This document shows, in pieces, positions 7,876 to 16,640 of a DNA stretch of 64,000 nucleotides (positions are counted from its first letter, which is position 1; every line of letters begins with the position of its first letter). The stretch covers positions 61,060 through 125,059 of the forward strand of contig CAZLGW010000017.1 of NCBI GenBank assembly GCA_964559125.1, in the 5' to 3' direction. The DNA comes from Ravibacter sp964559125 (GTDB lineage: Bacteria; Bacteroidota; Bacteroidia; Cytophagales; Spirosomataceae). Under the pieces are notes generated by a model. That model searched no databases. It was not told where the DNA came from and worked only from the letters and a program-made list of their open reading frames with translations. Position numbers and translations under genes: made by a program.

Positions 7876-9354
7876 CTAATTTTCCGCAGGTGACCGGTAA
7901 GCCCTGCTTTTCTTGATTTTTAATACTATACCAGGTGCGGCCTGGAGAACCGGAGACTCCCCTCTAATTTTAAGAACCATTTCTTTTTTTCGTCGCGTGT
8001 TCCTGCTTTTGGTCGCGGCAATCCACCCGGTAATCAAAGGCGTCGCATAAGAGCTCCCTTCTATACTGACCTGCCATTGCTGTTTGTTATCGTCAGGATT
8101 TGTAATAGAAGGGAAAATACATTTATCTGTCCACACACCTACATCCACTGACTTCATCCCAAAATTTTGTCCTTCACAAACCACTGCTTCCGTCCCGATC
8201 GAACCGCTAAGAGTAGTAACGGTTATAATTTCCCCCCTTCTTCTGCCTAATCGGGCCGGGTAGAAATTATCATTGGACCCGATTCTATCCATATCCATCC
8301 CGTCATTACCGGCAGCAACTACCAACAGAGGTGGAGAACCTAATCCGTCTTTTTCAAACTGATCGAGGATTTTCACGAAAACGGGATCTTCTTCTCCCCT
8401 GTATCCCAGGCTCATATTGAATATCTCCGCTCCCAGTTTTCTGGCCGTCAGCATAGCGCAATTCAAGCCAAAGCTATCCCCACTCCTTTGGTTGTTGAGT
8501 ACCCTCATCACCAGGAGGCCTAGATTAGGTGCATTGGTTGTTTTCAGGAATTCTTTGACAAGGAGAGCAGTTACAAATGTTCCGTGGGGATTCTCAGTCC
8601 GGGGATTATCATCCAGGTAATTTTTAGCCCGCGGGATAGCAACCTGCCACTTCGAAACGTCCGATACGAAATTTACTCCTTTAACCCTGGAATTGCCCGC
8701 TATGCTGCTTCTGCAATTAATACTGCCGCTGGAAGTCCACCAGGGCCTATTGTCATCCAAAAGAACCGGGTCCAGGCCCGAGTCGAAAACTGCGACCAAA
8801 ACATTTTCTCTTCCCTGCGGATTATTTAACCTGGGAAAAGTATTTATCAGGTCTTGATACCGATTGGCATTTAAAGGTATGTAATTTTCTGTGTTAACGC
8901 GGTCTTTCTGTGGATCTGATCCAATGCCGATACTATGATTTTCACTTATCGCGACGACTACTCCCTGCAGGGGTGCGCCACCCAACGCACCGGTCTGGGT
9001 GACGCGGGGCTTTCCTTCCCCGGTCAGCTGAAACGTCAGGCTTGCATCATCGATATTTATAAAGCTTGAATCGGCGCAATCGCAGATCCTAACTTTTTTC
9101 GGATCGACATGAATATTATAGCTTCTAAGGTAAGCCAAAAGATATCCCGCTGATTTACCGGGAGGAAGCAGCAGGTTAACTCCTCCACCCGGTTTGACAG
9201 ATATGGTATCTGTATGGTGTTTATTGAAGTCGTAGTTGCCCCAATCCAGGGTTATCGGTAATGTTGTGTAGCACCCTGTCAGGACAATCGCCAAAACTGC
9301 TGATTTCAATACGATGCCGATTGTACCGGCAATATCACAGATACCTGGTTTCAT
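7876..9354 (-). CDS. Subtilisin-like S8 serine protease, lipoprotein
   Basis: A 492-residue S8-family protease with an intact catalytic triad: Asp191 in VAVFDSGLD, His257 in PHGTFVT, Ser435 in GSSYATP, and the oxyanion Asn350 in AAGND. The N-terminus carries a hydrophobic stretch and the lipobox VLTGC (Cys28), so it should be tethered in the envelope. Residues 29-180 form a region of unknown fold with a Cys-x-Cys pair (CDCAD, 91-93) that may act as a propeptide or regulatory domain. The C-terminus is short and basic. It sits 46 bases after the anti-sigma-like gene and 55 bases before the CHAT protease gene, so the two proteases are coexpressed and share a compartment. One could activate the other. 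Confidence 0.92.
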   Translation of the reverse strand: MKPGICDIAGTIGIVLKSAVLAIVLTGCYTTLPITLDWGNYDFNKHHTDTISVKPGGGVNLLLPPGKSAGYLLAYLRSYNIHVDPKKVRICDCADSSFINIDDASLTFQLTGEGKPRVTQTGALGGAPLQGVVVAISENHSIGIGSDPQKDRVNTENYIPLNANRYQDLINTFPRLNNPQGRENVLVAVFDSGLDPVLLDDNRPWWTSSGSINCRSSIAGNSRVKGVNFVSDVSKWQVAIPRAKNYLDDNPRTENPHGTFVTALLVKEFLKTTNAPNLGLLVMRVLNNQRSGDSFGLNCAMLTARKLGAEIFNMSLGYRGEEDPVFVKILDQFEKDGLGSPPLLVVAAGNDGMDMDRIGSNDNFYPARLGRRRGEIITVTTLSGSIGTEAVVCEGQNFGMKSVDVGVWTDKCIFPSITNPDDNKQQWQVSIEGSSYATPLITGWIAATKSRNTRRKKEMVLKIRGESPVLQAAPGIVLKIKKSRAYRSPAEN

Positions 9355-9400
9355 AAGGATAGGTTTTTATATTTTTCCGACGCTTTAATGAATTCCTTAC

Positions 9401-10117
9401 TCACTTCCCCCATTTCTCCACCACTTCCTTCCCTTCCAACCCCTTCTCCACTACCTCTTTCAGCAACCCTTCTGCCTTTTCCCTATCCCCGGCTTTATTC
9501 CGTTCCAGCAGCGCCAGCGCTTCATAAAATTTCCCCGGATTGGAAAACAGGTCTTCCCTTGCCCCCAGCTGCCGAAAGTGTTCAATAGCTTTATCGTAGT
9601 CTTTCAACTGCAGGGAAACAATCCCGGCAAGTTTTTTTGCCTCCGCATGATCCGGGTCTTTCTCCAGCAGGGCTTCCGTGACCCGGCTGGCTTCCTCCAG
9701 GCTGCCGTCGTTAAACAGGCGGGCAGCCAGTTGAAGGCTGTCACCGCTACCATCCATCCGGATATTGACGGCCTGGAACTCTTCGGCTACGTAATCGTGC
9801 GCAAGCTGCTCGTATGATGATGGCCCGGGAGAATTCATGTACCAGGTCAGGCCTACCGCCAATACGACCATGGCAGCTGCCGCTGCCCACCAGAGACGCC
9901 GCGGTTTGGGTGTCTCATCTTCCAATAACTGCTGCCATTCGGCATGCCTGGCTTCAAGCATTTCCTCCCGCGCCCCGTCGGTCTGGGCCTTACGGGTAGC
10001 CAGGTAGAACGCTACCTCATCGGCCAGCCCGGGATTCTCTCTTATTTCCTTTTCGAACTGAACCCGTTCTTCGCCGTTAAGCGCTTTTCCGAAATATGCT
10101 TCTATCCTGTTGTCCAT
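9401..10117 (-). CDS. Anti-sigma-factor-like membrane protein with periplasmic TPR domain
   Basis: A 238-residue protein. The first 45 residues (IEAYFGKALNGEERVQFEKEI followed by a NPGLADEVAFY helix) match the layout of anti-sigma N-termini, but without the His-x3-Cys-x2-Cys zinc site. A helical linker follows, then one transmembrane helix (about 75-94), then two or three TPR-like repeats (about 120-215). The predicted topology is N-terminus in the cytoplasm and TPRs in the periplasm. The gene lies 21 bases downstream of the sigma factor gene, the usual place for an anti-sigma factor. Its periplasmic part would be exposed to the two proteases encoded next. The anti-sigma role is inferred from position and layout; the TPR and membrane helix are seen. 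Confidence 0.78.
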   Translation of the reverse strand: MDNRIEAYFGKALNGEERVQFEKEIRENPGLADEVAFYLATRKAQTDGAREEMLEARHAEWQQLLEDETPKPRRLWWAAAAAMVVLAVGLTWYMNSPGPSSYEQLAHDYVAEEFQAVNIRMDGSGDSLQLAARLFNDGSLEEASRVTEALLEKDPDHAEAKKLAGIVSLQLKDYDKAIEHFRQLGAREDLFSNPGKFYEALALLERNKAGDREKAEGLLKEVVEKGLEGKEVVEKWGK

Positions 10118-10138
10118 TTTTCCTTCGATTCCGGACGA

Positions 10139-10735
10139 TTACTTTACTTTTGATTGCCCATATATCGCCCTCAGGCGATCGAGACACCGCAGCCGGCTGG
10201 TCTTCACTACATCGGCCGACTGGTACCCAAGCTCCCCGGCGATAAGCTGGTCGCTGGTGCCCTCCGACCACAGCCGGATCATCTCCCTGCATTTGTCGCC
10301 GAGCTGTTTAATACGCTGATAAAGCAGGCTGTAATCATAGTTTTGCATCAGCTTCTCGATCACGCCCCGCGTGTCGTCTGGTATTTCGTAAACGTACTCA
10401 TCCAGCGATGTGCCCTGATGCACCGCTGCCTTATTTGTCGAATTCCTGCGGATCAGGTCAACACATTTATTGTTAAATATCTGGTATACATAGGTTTTTA
10501 GGGCGGCAGACGCCTCATAACGCCCTTTTTCTATACTTTCTATTACGGAGAGGACAGTGTCGGAATAAGCGATGGACGTCTCATCCTGAGTGAGTTTATG
10601 CTTCCAGGCTCCTTCCCTTATGAGATAGGCAAATTGCTTATATAATGTATTTTCTGCCCGTCTCTTGTCGGGAGATTTAGTTCTGATCGCTTCAACCAGA
10701 TCGGTATCAGTTAGTTTAAGGGAGTTAAAGGCCAT
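10139..10735 (-). CDS. ECF-like RNA polymerase sigma factor
   Basis: A 198-residue sigma-70-family factor. Region 2 covers about residues 30-105, with the segment LKTYVYQIFNNKCVDLIRR matching the region 2.3-2.4 core. Region 4 covers about 135-190, with the helix-turn-helix LIAGELGYQSADVVKTSRLRCLDRL. There is no region 1 or 3, as in extracytoplasmic-function factors. I use the ATG at 10735; a TTG at 10771 would add 12 residues that look unrelated. It is the first gene of the operon that continues with the anti-sigma-like TPR protein and two proteases, so it probably also drives that operon. The divergent ThuA-like gene shares the 200-base upstream region and could be part of the regulon. Confidence 0.88.
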   Translation of the reverse strand: MAFNSLKLTDTDLVEAIRTKSPDKRRAENTLYKQFAYLIREGAWKHKLTQDETSIAYSDTVLSVIESIEKGRYEASAALKTYVYQIFNNKCVDLIRRNSTNKAAVHQGTSLDEYVYEIPDDTRGVIEKLMQNYDYSLLYQRIKQLGDKCREMIRLWSEGTSDQLIAGELGYQSADVVKTSRLRCLDRLRAIYGQSKVK

Positions 10736-10894
10736 TATTTCGCATAGTGCAACCCTCTGTAATGTTAGCAAAAAGGATATAAAACGACAAAGTTGTTAGC
10801 AGATTTTATGATAAGCGCTTCGAATTTTACGAGCATCTTTCATCCGGCAGGTATAACCGGACAGTACCGGACAATATTCAGTCCGAATTATGAG

Positions 10895-10902
10895 TATCTT
10901 TG
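10895..10902 (+). promoter_or_regulatory. TAnnTTTG -7 element for the ThuA-like gene
   Basis: TATCTTTG matches the Bacteroidota -7 consensus exactly, 34 bases before the ATG at 10937. I see no clear TTG at the expected upstream distance, so this is a partial promoter match. Confidence 0.5.
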
Positions 10903-10936
10903 GTAAAGACATCACCTAAACGAAGTTTTATTGTAT

Positions 10937-11938
10937 ATGGCGCGGATTCTGGCTCTTCTATTTCTGGCTACATGCCTGGCTTTCACTTCCTTTTCACAGG
11001 GCGACCGCCTCGTATATAAGGGTAAATCAGGGCCGGGCAAAGGTAAAAATATCGTACTCATCAGCGGCGACGAGGAGTACCGCTCCGAGGAGGCAATGCC
11101 CCTGATGGGTAAGCTGCTGGCAGAACATCACGGCTTTAATACCACCGTACTGTTTGCCACCGATCCCGGAACCGGCTTCGTTAACCCCGAAAACCAAACG
11201 CATATCGCCGGAATGGAAACCCTGAAAGATGCGGATCTTGTCATTTTAATGATCCGTTTCCGGGAGTTACCCGATGAGGATATGAAGTATTTTGACGATT
11301 ACCTGAAATCCGGGAAACCCATTGTAGCCCTGCGCACTTCTACCCATGCCTTTGCGTACAACCGCAATAAAACAAGCTCTTTCGCCCATTATTCCTGGAA
11401 TGCCAAAGACGGAAAATGGCCCGGCGGATTCGGCAAAGAAGTGCTGGGAGAAACCTGGGTAGCTCACCATGGTCACCACGGAAAGGAGGGTACCCGGGCG
11501 CTGGTGAACGGCACCTTTCATAAGCATCCCGTTCTGCAGGGTGTAGACGATATATGGGGAGAAACCGATGTATACACCATCAACGCACTGCCGGCTAATG
11601 CTGAGACGCTGCTCTGGGGGCAGGTAACCCTGGGCATGACGCCTGTTTCAGAATTAACATACGGAAAGTCGATCATGCCGCTGGCCTGGACAAGGGAATA
11701 CACCCAGGAAAACGGCAAAAAGAACAGGATCTTCGCCTCTACGCTGGGTACTGCGCTTGAGTTCACCAGGGAAGATATGCGACGGCTGGTGGTAAACGCT
11801 GCCTATTGGGCGGTGGGTTTGGAAAACCAGATCACGGCCGACCTTAATGTTTCGGTTCCGGGCACCTACCGGCCTACTATGTTTGGCTTCGGAAAACACC
11901 AGAAAGGGAAAAAGCCTGCGGATTTTGAAGTGAAATAA
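10937..11938 (+). CDS. ThuA-like domain protein, secreted
   Basis: A 333-residue protein with a signal peptide (about 1-20, ending TSFSQ) and a ThuA-like, glutamine-amidotransferase-fold domain (about 35-240). Its first strand reads KNIVLISGDEEYRSEEA and a later part reads GKPIVALRTSTHAF. This variant is common in Planctomycetes and Bacteroidota and is often found with sugar or glycoside utilisation genes; the amidotransferase Cys-His pair is not evident here, so it is unlikely to be a classical amidotransferase. I chose the ATG at 10937 over a TTG two codons earlier. The protein is divergent from the sigma factor gene. Family is secure, role unknown. Confidence 0.82.
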   Translation: MARILALLFLATCLAFTSFSQGDRLVYKGKSGPGKGKNIVLISGDEEYRSEEAMPLMGKLLAEHHGFNTTVLFATDPGTGFVNPENQTHIAGMETLKDADLVILMIRFRELPDEDMKYFDDYLKSGKPIVALRTSTHAFAYNRNKTSSFAHYSWNAKDGKWPGGFGKEVLGETWVAHHGHHGKEGTRALVNGTFHKHPVLQGVDDIWGETDVYTINALPANAETLLWGQVTLGMTPVSELTYGKSIMPLAWTREYTQENGKKNRIFASTLGTALEFTREDMRRLVVNAAYWAVGLENQITADLNVSVPGTYRPTMFGFGKHQKGKKPADFEVK

Positions 11939-11941
11939 ATA

Positions 11942-12877
11942 TCAAAAATAAACCGGCCGAAAATGCACCCCACCACCGCTCAGCTCAAGCGCAGGTGCAG
12001 GTACTTTCACCGTATTCAACAGGAGAGCGGCGGTGCGTACCCATTTCCTTTTTGCGGGAATCTTCGTAAAATCGATATCCAGCGACAGGTAGTACTGCCT
12101 GTAAGGCGGGTATCCCATTGAAGCGCTTTTAACCGCCTCCGCAAATATCATGTTTTCAATTCCGTAACCTACGGAAAAGCAGAGCCACCGGGGCCATTTC
12201 AGATGAGGAAAAAAAGAGCCCGGGCTGGAGGAAAACCAGTACGTCTGGCCGTTATAATCCTTTAACAGACGCTCCATCGTGCTTCTCCCGAGCAGTTCCG
12301 GTCGCAAGGCAGCATAAGATGTCGGCCGCACGGAAAACTTCGGGACGATCCGGAGTTCGTCCCAGGCAAGCATCTGACCCGCAAACAAAGCCGAACCGGC
12401 CAGGTTTGCCACCACATCGGAAGGGGAGAAGCCATAATCGGGAGAAAAGCCGTCGAGCAGCTCTATCGGGCTCTGGAATACAAATCCCGACAGCGCACCG
12501 TACAAAATCGTTTGTTTCCGGCTGATCCCCGTACCGCTATAAATCCCGGAAGTGTAGCGACTGATCTGGTAAGCGGTAAACACGTGGCCGAATTTATCCA
12601 TCTGCATCCAGACATGACGGTCGTCCCTGAAGTGAAAATGAGTAAGGGGATTCTTATACCAGCTTTTGCTTAAAGCATACAGCGAGCCTATGTACACTGC
12701 CGACTGGATCGCAAAAATACCATGCAGTTTCCTGTAATCGGGGGAAGAGACGGAATCGGCTACCGGAATGGCCCCGGATATACCATCCCGGCCGGATTCT
12801 TTCTGCGCCCATGTATTCAGCGCAATAAACGAAAGAATAACGGTCAGTAACTTCCGAGATATTTGCGGGTAGCCCAT
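11942..12877 (-). CDS. DUF2279 family protein (YfiM-like)
   Basis: A 311-residue protein with a signal peptide (MGYPQISRKLLTVILSFIALNTWAQ) followed by a DUF2279-like region. Recognisable parts are DKFGHVFTAYQISRY, the SPIELLDGFSPDYGFSPSDVVANLAGS block and the ELLGRSTMERLLKDYNGQTYWFS block. Members are found across Bacteroidota as predicted envelope proteins without known function. The start is uncertain: the ATG at 12877 gives a clean signal peptide and overlaps the upstream VWA gene by 34 bases, while an ATG at 12916 would add 13 residues. The overlap indicates cotranscription and coupling with the VWA gene. The stop lies four bases from the stop of the convergent ThuA-like gene. Confidence 0.8.
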   Translation of the reverse strand: MGYPQISRKLLTVILSFIALNTWAQKESGRDGISGAIPVADSVSSPDYRKLHGIFAIQSAVYIGSLYALSKSWYKNPLTHFHFRDDRHVWMQMDKFGHVFTAYQISRYTSGIYSGTGISRKQTILYGALSGFVFQSPIELLDGFSPDYGFSPSDVVANLAGSALFAGQMLAWDELRIVPKFSVRPTSYAALRPELLGRSTMERLLKDYNGQTYWFSSSPGSFFPHLKWPRWLCFSVGYGIENMIFAEAVKSASMGYPPYRQYYLSLDIDFTKIPAKRKWVRTAALLLNTVKVPAPALELSGGGVHFRPVYF

Positions 12878-14922
12878 TCCAATGCTGCCAACACAACCAG
12901 TAAAAAAAACAACCATTTAAGGTGGATTATTTCTACTACCTCCTCTCTGCTGTTTAACCGGTCGGGCGATTTGGAAGTCGCCAGTTGCTCCCGGAGCCTG
13001 TCGAGCCCTTCGGGGTACAGAAATTCTCCACCGGTTTTCGCTGAGAGTTCTCTCAGCATTCCGTGGTCGGCCGTCGTATTGAGGTGTTCGAGATTGACAT
13101 CCCGCACAAGGAAACGTCCTTCCACCTCTTCGGTCTTATCTTTGATCCTGATGGAAGCGGTAAACCGGTAGGTCCCTTCGGCCAGGCCGCTCAGTTGATA
13201 ATGAGGCTGTCCCTCTGTATTGACATAGGTATAGGTCTGCGACCGGTTTTTCTCATCCGTCACCTTCAGGGTAACTTCCTGGCCGTAGATTTTCTCATAT
13301 ACATCATTATAGACCTCCGTCTGCAGGGCAACGGGCTCCCTGGTACTGAATTCACGCTCGACCGGCGTAGCCCTGAATTTGCGCTTGTCCTCCTTGACCG
13401 ACAACAACTGGATGAGCTTGAGCATCATTTCGTCGATCACTTCGGTTTTGCCTGTCCTGAAAAATTCCTCCTGGCGCCAGAGCCAGAGGCCGTCGCCCAG
13501 GAAGGTAGCTGTTTTTTTTGACTCTCCGCTCAGCCGCACCGTGAGAAGGGGCTTCCGGGTTTCAAGGTTACCCAGGCGTTGATAAAGCACTACCTCAGTC
13601 CCGGAAGCGAGGGCATATTCGCCGAACGGGACAGAAACCGGTGGAAGCTTTTCCAGTAAGCTCAGCTTCCCCGGATCCAGCAATACTGTGCTGAAAGCCT
13701 TATTCAGCAGGCCGGTTACCTGGTCAAACTGAGCGCCTTCAGTCGTAATGTTTACATTCCGGTTTACCTTGTTAAATGCCTCACTTGCAGACTGGCTGCC
13801 GTAGATATACCAAACCGGGGTTTCTCCCGACAGCAGGGGGGCCAGCGCCTGATTGTTTCCCATATTGTATAAGTCGGGGATCTGGTGCAGGATCAGCAGG
13901 TCATATTTTTTTTTCAGCAGCTCGGCCGGTATGGGCCCCATACTCAGTACGTGTATATCGAAATCGTAATTTTCGTTGGTGCCGATCATGCTGCGGAAAG
14001 CCTTCAGATCAGGATGGGGAGAAAGCGCCAGCAGGAGAATATTCTCTCTTCCGTCAATGATATCTACATAAACCTCGCGTTTATTGTTGGCCTGGATTCG
14101 TTCTCCGGGCAGGATACTCAGATCGAGCGTGAATCGCTGCATTCCCTTTTCAGAAGAGGAGATGAGAAATTCTACAGTCTCAAAATAGTTATCGCCGGAA
14201 ATAGTAAGGTCCCGGGAGGCCAGGACACGGTCGCCCTGCCGGAGCGAGAGCGTAGCCCTCCGGCCGCTCATGCCGTGGGCTGTTATATCGGCCTGAACCG
14301 GGAAGCGGTTCCCCAGGAAAGCCACCTGGTTTGCCCTCACCTGGGTAATCCGGATGTCTCTGGCCGGAACTGTATCTCCGACTGCAAGGGCGTGAACCCT
14401 GAAAGGATATACACCAAAAGCGGGCGAAGCGCCCTGGCTGTAGATACCGTCTGAAAGAAGGATGACATCGGTGAGATTCCGGCCTTCGAAATCACCTTTA
14501 ACCGAATTAAGAAACCCCGACAAATCGGTAGTCCCCTCGTCAAACTTAATCGAATCGAGGCTGTTACCGCCCGACAACGTCTTACCGGCAACTTCGTAGC
14601 CCGCATCGGTCAGCTCTTCTTTAAAGCGTGTTATTTGCTTTAAAATGGCCGTATCTGCAGCCGAAGCCATCGACATGGAGTTATCTACCGCTATGACGAC
14701 CCGGGCCTTGTCGACCGAAGTTTCGACATGCCTGACACGGGGAGCAAGGAGCAGAAAGCAGATAACAGCCACCAGCAATCCCCGCAGAGCGGCGAGCAAC
14801 CAGTTGACCTGCCGGCTCCATAACGGAACGGGAGCATACAGACCCCATGCATACACGGCCCCTGTTATCACACATAAAAGCGTGAGCCATGGCGATGTCG
14901 TGAATATGAGGCCCGACTGCAT
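12844..14922 (-). CDS. VWA-domain membrane protein (BatA-like layout)
   Basis: A 692-residue inner-membrane protein. It has two N-terminal membrane helices (about 10-28 and 40-60), then a von Willebrand A-like domain with the metal site DNSMSM (Asp80, Ser82, Ser84) and the LLSDGIYSQG strand. A long beta-rich region (about 220-640) follows and a final membrane helix near 662-680. This layout, with a VWA domain flanked by membrane helices, resembles a BatA/BatB-type protein fused to a Bacteroidota CARDB-like region. Function is probably in envelope assembly or protein-protein contacts, but unproven. It overlaps the DUF2279 gene downstream and starts 12 bases after fabG ends, so the three genes look like one transcription unit. 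Confidence 0.8.
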   Translation of the reverse strand: MQSGLIFTTSPWLTLLCVITGAVYAWGLYAPVPLWSRQVNWLLAALRGLLVAVICFLLLAPRVRHVETSVDKARVVIAVDNSMSMASAADTAILKQITRFKEELTDAGYEVAGKTLSGGNSLDSIKFDEGTTDLSGFLNSVKGDFEGRNLTDVILLSDGIYSQGASPAFGVYPFRVHALAVGDTVPARDIRITQVRANQVAFLGNRFPVQADITAHGMSGRRATLSLRQGDRVLASRDLTISGDNYFETVEFLISSSEKGMQRFTLDLSILPGERIQANNKREVYVDIIDGRENILLLALSPHPDLKAFRSMIGTNENYDFDIHVLSMGPIPAELLKKKYDLLILHQIPDLYNMGNNQALAPLLSGETPVWYIYGSQSASEAFNKVNRNVNITTEGAQFDQVTGLLNKAFSTVLLDPGKLSLLEKLPPVSVPFGEYALASGTEVVLYQRLGNLETRKPLLTVRLSGESKKTATFLGDGLWLWRQEEFFRTGKTEVIDEMMLKLIQLLSVKEDKRKFRATPVEREFSTREPVALQTEVYNDVYEKIYGQEVTLKVTDEKNRSQTYTYVNTEGQPHYQLSGLAEGTYRFTASIRIKDKTEEVEGRFLVRDVNLEHLNTTADHGMLRELSAKTGGEFLYPEGLDRLREQLATSKSPDRLNSREEVVEIIHLKWLFFLLVVLAALEWATRKYLGSY

Positions 14923-14934
14923 TTCTTTTTGGTG

Positions 14935-15681
14935 CTAGGTGAGCATTCCCCCGTCGACCTGAAGTACCTGGCCTGAGACATACGACGAAAGGTCGGATGC
15001 CAGGAACACGCAGGCATCGGCCACTTCTTCGGGGCGCCCGCCTCTTTTCATGGGTATGGACTGCTTCCATTCCTCGATTGCCCTGGGATCTACGGCATCC
15101 GTCATTTCGGTCTCGATAAATCCCGGCGCTATAGCGTTGGACCTGATATTTCTTGAGCCCAGTTCAAGGGCTACCGACTTGGTAAATCCTATAATACCCG
15201 CTTTTGAAGCGGCATAGTTGGCCTGTCCGGCATTTCCCTTGATCCCAACTACGGAGGTCAGGTTAATAATCGACCCCGACTTCGCCCGGATCATATTTTT
15301 GGTGACTGCCTTGGTCAGGTTGAACACCGACTTAAGATTAACCCTGATTACCTGGTCCCACTGTTCTTCCGACATCCTGAGCAACAATCCGTCGTTGGTG
15401 ATCCCGGCGTTGTTCACCAGCACATCGAGCTTGCCGAAATCTTTCAGGACTTCGGCTGCAAGCTCTTCTGCTGCAACAAAATCCGAGGCGTCCGAACGAT
15501 ATCCTTTTGCCTTGACCCCATATGCCTCCAACTCGGCTTCAAGCGCCTGTCCTTTTTCTATACTGGATAAATAAGTGAATGCTACCTGAGCACCTTCCTG
15601 CGCAAACCTGATAGCGATCGACCGGCCGATTCCTCTTGATGCTCCGGTAATAAGCGCGACTTTGTCTTTTAACAATGACAC
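14935..15681 (-). CDS. fabG: 3-oxoacyl-[acyl-carrier-protein] reductase
   Basis: A 248-residue short-chain dehydrogenase, the NADPH-dependent ketoreductase of fatty acid elongation. The cofactor motif TGASRGIG is at residues 13-20, the NNAG motif near 89-92, the catalytic Ser in NLTSVVG, and Tyr-x3-Lys in NYAASKAG. The C-terminus ends SYVSGQVLQVDGGMLT, which is typical of FabG. Length and motifs match FabG closely, so I prefer this over a general SDR. The start is a GTG at 15681, reading GTG-TCA-TTG; no ATG is available in frame nearby. It is the first gene of a unit with the VWA and DUF2279 genes, and has no other fab genes beside it. Confidence 0.93.
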   Translation of the reverse strand: MSLLKDKVALITGASRGIGRSIAIRFAQEGAQVAFTYLSSIEKGQALEAELEAYGVKAKGYRSDASDFVAAEELAAEVLKDFGKLDVLVNNAGITNDGLLLRMSEEQWDQVIRVNLKSVFNLTKAVTKNMIRAKSGSIINLTSVVGIKGNAGQANYAASKAGIIGFTKSVALELGSRNIRSNAIAPGFIETEMTDAVDPRAIEEWKQSIPMKRGGRPEEVADACVFLASDLSSYVSGQVLQVDGGMLT

Positions 15682-16110
15682 TGTAAAATGAATTTAAATG
15701 AAAATCTGAAACCCTGATCCCTCCTGCTTTTCCCCTTGCCGGAAGGCTTGCTGTGCACAACCGGCCATTTACCTGCTGACAACGCTCCGCAAAAGCCGGT
15801 ACCTCAAAAGTAATGCTTTGGCTTTAATTGGCAAAGCTGCCGCAAAAACGGCCTGCGCTTTGAAATCCGGACGGCTTGGGCATACCCTTCTTCCCCAACA
15901 GTGACGGCCGGACACGGAATCACCCGCTATATTTTGTACTTTAACAATAATTAACAAATCAATGATCAAACGAGGGAATAAGTGGTGAATTATTTTCGTT
16001 CTAGTAACAGATGATCGAAATAATACAAATAGTAAAAATAAATACTTTGCGCCACTCACATGAAATATTAACCGATTAAACAAATATTATTCTGATTTAT
16101 CCACTTATAC
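15682..16110. other. AT-rich intergenic region, divergent promoters
   Basis: About 430 bases between the fabG start and the promoter of the small secreted protein. The half nearest fabG has normal base composition and no convincing frame; the rest is strongly AT-rich. I see no RNA gene or clear repeat. It presumably holds the fabG promoter on the minus strand. Confidence 0.4.
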
Positions 16111-16142
16111 TTGTCATATATCAGAATTATTTCCTAATTTTG
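16111..16142 (+). promoter_or_regulatory. Bacteroidota-type promoter (TTG - 21 bases - TAATTTTG)
   Basis: TTG at 16111-16113 and TAATTTTG at 16135-16142 are separated by 21 bases, a near-ideal match to the phylum's -33/-7 promoter. The ATG at 16191 lies 48 bases downstream, leaving a leader of about 40 bases that is nearly all A and T, typical of strongly translated genes here. Confidence 0.8.
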
Positions 16143-16190
16143 CATCAAGTTAAAGAATTATAAGTATCTATTTAAAGCAAATCAAAAACC

Positions 16191-16565
16191 ATGAAAAATA
16201 CAAAATCATTTTTAGTCGTCGCTACAATGGTTGCTTTGCTTTTCTCCTCCGGTCACGTAGAAGCAAAAAATAACTATTCTAATAAGACAGTTCAAAACGA
16301 GGATAAAATCAAAGGGCACGTAGCTAACAGCTTTATGCCGTCTGTTACTCCGGAGGAAGCTCCCGAGCTGCCCGCACAAAAAACTGCGGACCTTTTCGAC
16401 AAATACACCCCCGAGCAACTGAACCGGATCATGGGTGTATGGCCTGAACGTGGAGCAAAACCCGCTCCCTCTCAATCAGTATCACTGAATCCTGAAGAGC
16501 AGGTTGCTCCTGCTATAAGCTATAGCCCTGAACAACTCATCCTTATTCTGGGCATTCATTTCTGA
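16191..16565 (+). CDS. Small secreted hypothetical protein with duplicated PEQL motif
   Basis: I do not recognise this 124-residue protein. It has a clear signal peptide (MKNTKSFLVVATMVALLFSS, cleavage probably after VEA near residue 25). The mature part of about 100 residues is low in cysteine and aromatic residues, and carries two copies of a short motif: YTPEQLNRIMGVW near residue 73 and YSPEQLILILGIHF at the very C-terminus. The second ends the protein, which suggests a binding or sorting segment. A strong promoter, an A+T-rich leader and a terminator directly after the stop make it a well-bounded single-gene unit, probably well expressed. No neighbour hints at a function. Confidence 0.8.
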   Translation: MKNTKSFLVVATMVALLFSSGHVEAKNNYSNKTVQNEDKIKGHVANSFMPSVTPEEAPELPAQKTADLFDKYTPEQLNRIMGVWPERGAKPAPSQSVSLNPEEQVAPAISYSPEQLILILGIHF

Positions 16566-16599
16566 TACCATATTTAATTAGAGTTAACCAAAGAAAAAG

Positions 16600-16627
16600 G
16601 CGGCTTCCGATGGAGGCCGCTTTTTTA
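16600..16627 (+). terminator. Rho-independent terminator after the small secreted protein gene
   Basis: GCGGCTTCC pairs with GGAGGCCGC (one G-T pair) around a three-base loop and is followed by six T residues. It lies 34 bases past the stop at 16565. The stem is flanked on its left by AAAAA, so it may also work weakly on the other strand. Confidence 0.85.
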
Positions 16628-16640
16628 CTTACCTGCCTGC

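Noticed and set aside
15769..16083. 104-codon frame in the region upstream of fabG
   Set aside because: Low complexity, AT-driven hydrophobic start, no family, and it crosses the likely fabG promoter.
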